From positions 62,001 through 126,000 of the forward strand of contig NZ_JALIRM010000006.1 in the NCBI RefSeq assembly GCF_022900255.1: a stretch of DNA of 64,000 nt. Reading direction: 5' to 3'. This DNA comes from Lederbergia wuyishanensis. GTDB lineage: Bacteria > Bacillota > Bacilli > Bacillales > Bacillaceae_C. Made by a program: the position numbers and the translations under genes. The notes under the pieces are model-generated. The model saw only the letters and a program-made list of their open reading frames with translations. It was not told where the DNA came from and searched no databases. Of this stretch, positions 59,827-64,000 are shown one piece after another (position 1 is the stretch's first letter; every line of letters starts with the position of its first letter).

Positions 59827-60225
59827 GTGAAGAAGATTTTAACTTATGGAACTTTCGATTTAATTCATATTGGCCATATTAATCTTTTGAGAAGAGCGAA
59901 AGGCTTAGGTGACTATTTAGTCGTTGGACTATCCACAGATCATTTCAATAATGAAAAGAAAAAGGAATCCTACCATAGCTTCGAAAACAGAAAGATTATT
60001 CTCGAATCGATCCGTTTTGTAGATGAGGTAATACCTGAAAACAGTTGGGAACAAAAAATACAAGATGTTAAAGATCATAATATAGACATATTTGTCATGG
60101 GTGACGATTGGAAAGGTCATTTTGATTTTTTAAAGCCATATTGTGAGGTATTATATTTACCACGAACAATTGGAGTCTCAACTACGAAAATAAAATCAGA
60201 TATTAGCAGTGTAAATAATGGTTAA
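59827..60225 (+). CDS. tagD: Glycerol-3-phosphate cytidylyltransferase
   Basis: Makes CDP-glycerol for the WTA linkage unit. 132 residues. Signature GTFDLIHIGHINLLRRAK (HxGH), and RTIGVSTTKIK near the C-terminus. GTG start at 59827. It overlaps the next gene (TagB-like) by 8 bp, linking synthesis and use of CDP-glycerol. Confidence 0.96.
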   Translation: MKKILTYGTFDLIHIGHINLLRRAKGLGDYLVVGLSTDHFNNEKKKESYHSFENRKIILESIRFVDEVIPENSWEQKIQDVKDHNIDIFVMGDDWKGHFDFLKPYCEVLYLPRTIGVSTTKIKSDISSVNNG

Positions 60226-61396
60226 AGATATTATAATATCGCTTTATTTACTCCTTTTTAAGATCTTTTTTAACTTATTTAAACTCTTCCCGCTAAAAAA
60301 TAAATTAACCTTTGTTATTTCCTTCGGTGACAATAGTAAATATGTTTACGATGAAATTCAAAGACAAAAAATCCCTGTAGAAATTGTAGTTCTATATAAA
60401 GGGTCAGCTAACAAGTATTTTAAAGAAGAAAAAAAGGATATTACTATCATTCCTTTTGAATCAGTTAATATTATTTTTATTTTAAAATCTATATTTCATC
60501 TAGCTACATCAAAACATATATTAATTGATAACTATTTTGGGTTCCTAGCTGCAACCAACTTTAAATCAAGTGTTAAATGTATTCAATTATGGCATGCTTC
60601 AGGTGCGTTGAAAAAATTTGGTTTAGAAGATATGTCTGTTCAGAAACGCAGTACTATTGCCCAAAAACGATTTTTAAATGTATATAGCAAATTTCAAAAG
60701 GTTATAGTTGGATCAGATATAATGGCTGATATATTTATTAAATCCTTTAATCTTACAAATGAAAATATATTAAAAACGGGCATACCTCGTTCTGATTTTT
60801 TTTATAACGTAACACTTCAACAGGAGATCATTAAACGACTTTATAAGGAAAATGATTTGTTAAGATATAAAAAGAAAATCTTATATGCTCCAACTTATCG
60901 TGATGGTCAACTTAATCACTTTGAAATGCAATTAGATATAAAAAAAATGCAGGAAGAGTTGGGGAAGGATCATATTTTAATCTTACGAATACATCCCTCG
61001 ATTAAAAATAGAGAGGATTATTCTTCGATTTATCCAGGGTTTGTATTTGAATATTCTTCTATAAAATATGATATAAATGAAATTTTGTTAATAGCAGATT
61101 ACTTAATTACTGATTATTCCTCAATTCCTTATGAATTTTCGCTATTAAAAAGGCCAATGATTTTTTTTACTTATGATTTGGAAAAATATAAAGTAGAACG
61201 AGGACTTACGGAGAATTTTGAAAGTATGGTTCCGGGCCCAGTTGTTAAGCAAACCTCTGATGTTATCAATCTTATAAGAGAAAAACAGTTTAACCCCAAG
61301 CTCATTGATCAATATGCAACAGTATGGAATAAATACTCAACAGGTAATTCTAGTACAAAGCTAGTGAATTATTTATTTTACAATCAGAATATATAA
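60218..61396 (+). CDS. CDP-glycerol glycerophosphotransferase, TagB/TarB-like primase
   Basis: 392 residues, Glyphos_transf family. N-terminal membrane-associating helix (IIISLYLLLFKIFFNLF), then LWHASGALKKFGL, TGIPRSDFFY, YAPTYRDG, LRIHPSIK, DYLITDYSSIPYEFS and a degenerate ESMVPGPV. Overlap with tagD and its size favour the role of adding the first glycerol-phosphate to the linkage disaccharide (TagB). TarF-like activity is the alternative. Confidence 0.83.
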   Translation: MVKDIIISLYLLLFKIFFNLFKLFPLKNKLTFVISFGDNSKYVYDEIQRQKIPVEIVVLYKGSANKYFKEEKKDITIIPFESVNIIFILKSIFHLATSKHILIDNYFGFLAATNFKSSVKCIQLWHASGALKKFGLEDMSVQKRSTIAQKRFLNVYSKFQKVIVGSDIMADIFIKSFNLTNENILKTGIPRSDFFYNVTLQQEIIKRLYKENDLLRYKKKILYAPTYRDGQLNHFEMQLDIKKMQEELGKDHILILRIHPSIKNREDYSSIYPGFVFEYSSIKYDINEILLIADYLITDYSSIPYEFSLLKRPMIFFTYDLEKYKVERGLTENFESMVPGPVVKQTSDVINLIREKQFNPKLIDQYATVWNKYSTGNSSTKLVNYLFYNQNI

Positions 61397-61523
61397 TTGG
61401 ATGACTATGGTTAGAATAAGTGAGTCATCCTTTTGAGTTTATTGTTATTTCTGTTTGTTACTTGTATAATTTAATAATGCATTAAAAACTCAATTTTTTG
61501 TAAAGAATTGAAAGGAAATTTTT

Positions 61524-62342
61524 ATGAAATCTGCAATTAGCGTAATCAAAGAGCAAATAGAAAATTTCTATCTTATAAGACGACTTTCGTTTTATGAGTT
61601 AAAAAGTACGAACCAAAGCAATTATTTAGGTATGGCGTGGGAAATTATTAATCCGGTCATTCAAATACTTATTTATTGGTTTGTTTTTGGAAGCATACGT
61701 CAACGGGGAGATATTCAAGTTGCTGATGGCGTTGAGGTACCATTTATATTATGGCTACTAGCAGGATTCATTATTTGGAATTTTTTTTACCAAGCAACTA
61801 TTCAAGGTTCCAGATCAATTTATACTAGACTCCGAATGCTTTCGAAAATGAATTTTCCAATGAGTGTTATACCTAACATCGTAATCTTTTCACAATTTTA
61901 TATCCATTTGATCATGTTATTGATAACTATTATCATCTTTCAGTTTGCTGGTTATTATATAAACATTTATTTTTTACAACTTTTATATTTCATTTTTGCC
62001 ACTTTCTGCTTAACTTTTGCAATCTCACTTATCACCTCAACTTTTTCGACAATTATTAGAGATGTTCATATGTTTTTAAATGCTACTTTAAGGATGGTAT
62101 TATACTTGTCTCCAATCCTATGGCAGGTAACAATCTTAAAGGAGCCATTACCAACCCTTATGAAACTAAATCCCTTATACTATTTGATTGAAGGGTATCG
62201 ATCAGCATTGTTTGGATTAGACTGGTATTTTATAGACCATTGGAAATATACCTTATACTTTTGGGGAGTAGTAGCGTTGTTGTTATTATTCGGTTCTGTA
62301 GTACATGTGAAGTTTAGAAGACATTTTATCGATTACTTATAA
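61524..62342 (+). CDS. tagG: Teichoic acid ABC exporter, permease TagG
   Basis: 272 residues, ABC-2 type permease with six membrane helices. N-terminal LIRRLSFYELKSTNQSNYLGMAWEIINPVIQILIYWFVFG and C-terminal LMKLNPLYYLIEGYRSALFG are family signatures. Flips lipid-linked WTA across the membrane together with TagH, 13 bp downstream. GAAAGGAA precedes the ATG. Confidence 0.95.
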   Translation: MKSAISVIKEQIENFYLIRRLSFYELKSTNQSNYLGMAWEIINPVIQILIYWFVFGSIRQRGDIQVADGVEVPFILWLLAGFIIWNFFYQATIQGSRSIYTRLRMLSKMNFPMSVIPNIVIFSQFYIHLIMLLITIIIFQFAGYYINIYFLQLLYFIFATFCLTFAISLITSTFSTIIRDVHMFLNATLRMVLYLSPILWQVTILKEPLPTLMKLNPLYYLIEGYRSALFGLDWYFIDHWKYTLYFWGVVALLLLFGSVVHVKFRRHFIDYL

Positions 62343-62355
62343 ACGGTGTGATTAT

Positions 62356-63165
62356 GTGGAAAAAGCAATTATTACAAAAAATGTAACGAAAAAATATAAA
62401 CTATATAACGGGACAAAAGAACGAATCTTAGATTTAATATCCCCTAAGAGTTATGGAGAAGATTTCTATGCCCTTGCAGATGTGAGTTTCGAAGCTGAAA
62501 AAGGGGATGTTATTGGGTTTATGGGGATTAACGGTTCAGGGAAATCAACTTTGTCCAATATTATTGCCGGGATCGTTCCAGAGACATCGGGAACAATAAA
62601 AGTAAATGGTCAAGCATCTTTAATTGCAGTTGCCTCCGGTTTAAAGGCAGATTTATCCGGTAGAGACAACATTGAGCTAAAGTTATTAATGTTGGGGTTT
62701 AACAAAGCTCAAATAAAAGAATTAGAGCCGGATATTATCGAGTTCTCTGAAATAGGTAAGTTTATTGACCAACCGGTAAAATCTTACTCAAGTGGAATGA
62801 AATCAAGATTAGGTTTTGCGATATCAGTAAATGTGGACCCTGATATTTTAATCATTGATGAGGCATTATCAGTCGGTGATAAGGCCTTTGCAGAAAAAAG
62901 CTTAAATAAGATGAAGGAATTTAAAGAAAGAGGAAAAACGATGATTTTTGTCAGCCATTCCATTGGTCAAATGAAGGAATTTTGCGATAAAATATTATGG
63001 CTGGAATATGGAATGGTCAAAGATTTTGGTACGGTAAAAGAAGTGATTCCAAAGTATGAGGAATTTTTGAAACAATATCAAAAAATGTCAAAGAGCGAAA
63101 AAGAGGCTTATAAACAGGCTGGTTTGGATCGCCAAAAAGAAGCATTGAAATTGGTACATTCTTAA
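62356..63165 (+). CDS. tagH: Teichoic acid ABC exporter, ATPase TagH
   Basis: 269 residues. Walker A GINGSGKST, signature SSGMKSRLGFA, Walker B DILIIDEALSVGD and the switch His in FVSHSI. The short form (about 265 residues, as in S. aureus TarH) lacks the C-terminal extension of B. subtilis TagH. GTG start at 62356; the upstream ribosome binding site is weak, which may mean coupling to tagG. Confidence 0.95.
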   Translation: MEKAIITKNVTKKYKLYNGTKERILDLISPKSYGEDFYALADVSFEAEKGDVIGFMGINGSGKSTLSNIIAGIVPETSGTIKVNGQASLIAVASGLKADLSGRDNIELKLLMLGFNKAQIKELEPDIIEFSEIGKFIDQPVKSYSSGMKSRLGFAISVNVDPDILIIDEALSVGDKAFAEKSLNKMKEFKERGKTMIFVSHSIGQMKEFCDKILWLEYGMVKDFGTVKEVIPKYEEFLKQYQKMSKSEKEAYKQAGLDRQKEALKLVHS

Positions 63166-63183
63166 CACATCATATATAGAAAA

Positions 63184-63228
63184 AAGAAAGAGAGTGCCGA
63201 CAAATAGTTGCCTCTCTTCTTTTTTTCT
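63184..63228 (+). terminator. Terminator of tagGH
   Basis: AAGAGAG pairs with CTCTCTT (about 63188-63195/63213-63219), flanked by A-rich and T-rich runs. Confidence 0.7.
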
Positions 63229-63261
63229 ATGCATAATAACATTGCTAGGAGAACAATTAAT

Positions 63262-64000
63262 ATGGTAAATATTTTAATGAAATTGAAAAGGAAGATGTTA
63301 GCTTTATTTAAATCTACTACCAGCGAAAGCTTTACGAAAATAAGTGTCGTCATACCAACCTTCAATACAAAAGGGGAATCACTTAAAACGATTATAAATT
63401 CACTTGATCACCAAACAATGCGTCAAGAAGAGTTCGAGGTAATTTTTATAGATGATGGGTCAACAACGGACATTATACATAAGTTAAAAGAACTATCTTT
63501 AACTCGACCTAATGTAATTGTAAAGCAAATCCCGAATTCTGGTTGGCCAAGTAAACCAAGAAACGTCGGAACGAATATTGCTAAAGGGGTTTATATATTA
63601 TATTTAGACCACGATGACTATCTTTTTCCAGAAACGTTTGAGCGTGTTTACCAATACGGGATAGAGAATAATGCGGATGTTGTAAATGGTAAAGAGGTTA
63701 GGACAAAAGGATGGTCATGGGGCTGGGATCAATTTAAAAAGAATAACCCTGAGGCCCATAAATTGGGGATTCAATCTTTATTACCTATGACACCACATAA
63801 ATTTTATCGACGAGAATTTCTTTTAAATAATAATATTACGTTTTATGAAGGAGCAAGGGTTCTGTGGGAGGATGTGTATTTTAATACGAAAGTATATACG
63901 GCAGGTGCAACTGTTGCTATACTTTCCGATTATCCTACCTACTACTGGATCGAAACTGGTGAAAATAATTCAGGGACGTTTGAAGATGATCCTCATGAAA
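63262..64000 (+). CDS. GT2 glycosyltransferase, TarS-like, N-terminal part (cut by window end)
   Basis: 246 codons visible, open at 64000. A GT-A domain with ISVVIPTFNTKG, FEVIFIDDGSTTD, the NSGWPSKPRNVG segment, LYLDHDDYLF (metal site region) and the acceptor-side MTPHKFYRREFLLNNN. The SG-PxKPRN and TPxKxYR patterns are those of TarS/TarP, which add beta-GlcNAc to ribitol-phosphate WTA. AGGAGA about 10 nt before the ATG. The C-terminal trimerisation part is outside the window. Confidence 0.82.
   Translation, partial: MVNILMKLKRKMLALFKSTTSESFTKISVVIPTFNTKGESLKTIINSLDHQTMRQEEFEVIFIDDGSTTDIIHKLKELSLTRPNVIVKQIPNSGWPSKPRNVGTNIAKGVYILYLDHDDYLFPETFERVYQYGIENNADVVNGKEVRTKGWSWGWDQFKKNNPEAHKLGIQSLLPMTPHKFYRREFLLNNNITFYEGARVLWEDVYFNTKVYTAGATVAILSDYPTYYWIETGENNSGTFEDDPHE

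Noticed and set aside
63162-63365. 67-codon minus-strand frame over the tagH terminator and the start of the GT2 gene
   Set aside because: It crosses a terminator and a conserved start region, and the hydrophobic product follows from AT-rich sequence.

Overview
The window is about 64 kb of low-GC DNA from a motile, endospore-forming member of the Bacillales. Sporulation genes (spoIID, spoIIQ, spoIIID, a YjcZ-type peptide), flagellar rod genes (flhO, flhP), AGGAGG-type ribosome binding sites and frequent TTG/GTG starts all fit. Gene order follows the Bacillus subtilis block glyA-upp-atp-ywzB-ywmB-murAA-spoIID-spoIIQ-spoIIID-mbl-flhO-flhP-fabZ-ywpF-ssbB-ywqA/ywqB. The accessory content resembles Caryophanaceae (Planococcaceae) such as Psychrobacillus or Lysinibacillus, but the genus cannot be fixed from the sequence alone.

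Layout. 1-1774: the end of glyA, then upp. 2044-9307: the complete F1Fo ATP synthase operon atpIBEFHAGDC, with a structured leader and a hairpin in four of its gene junctions. 9345-14478: ywzB, ywmB, murA, spoIID, spoIIQ. 14776-17829: a secreted SH3b amidase, spoIIID and mbl. 17897-18390: a 52-bp tandem repeat array. 18533-21150: flhO, flhP, a small membrane protein and fabZ. 21428-24080: a divergent pair, an HTH-TPR regulator and an MFS transporter, sharing two identical-armed palindromic operators. 24262-30784: an Asn-rich lipoprotein, ywpF, ssbB, a coiled-coil protein, and the SNF2/SWIM pair ywqA-ywqB. 31041-32926: two divergent NlpC/P60 cell-wall hydrolases. 33518-35379: nagAB, followed by a broken acetyltransferase gene. 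36104-41529: YjcZ peptide, DUF1232 protein, a mechanosensitive channel with a SigB-type promoter, an efflux adaptor with an acidic insert, a Yip1-like membrane protein and an orphan protein. 41689-45354: a large Vpr-like subtilase. 45633-64000: a wall teichoic acid (WTA) and cell-wall-binding cluster.

How the last part works together. TagO and TagA make the linkage disaccharide. TagD supplies CDP-glycerol. TarI and TarJ supply CDP-ribitol. Three CDP-polyol transferases (TagB, TarF and TarL-like) prime and extend the polymer. A GT4 enzyme (TagE/TarM-like) and a GT2 enzyme (TarS-like, cut by the window end) decorate it. TagGH exports it, and an LCP protein (TagU/LytR-like) attaches it to peptidoglycan. 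Divergent from the LCP gene lie a LytB-like and a LytC-like protein whose three CWB2 repeats probably bind this anionic polymer. The set looks like a poly(ribitol phosphate) pathway.

Most unusual observations: the 52-bp palindromic repeat array between mbl and flhO; the twin-operator HTH-TPR/MFS switch, whose regulator has no conventional start codon downstream of its promoter; a LytB protein in which the CWB2 repeats are inserted inside the SpoIID domain; and the hairpins at junctions of the atp operon.
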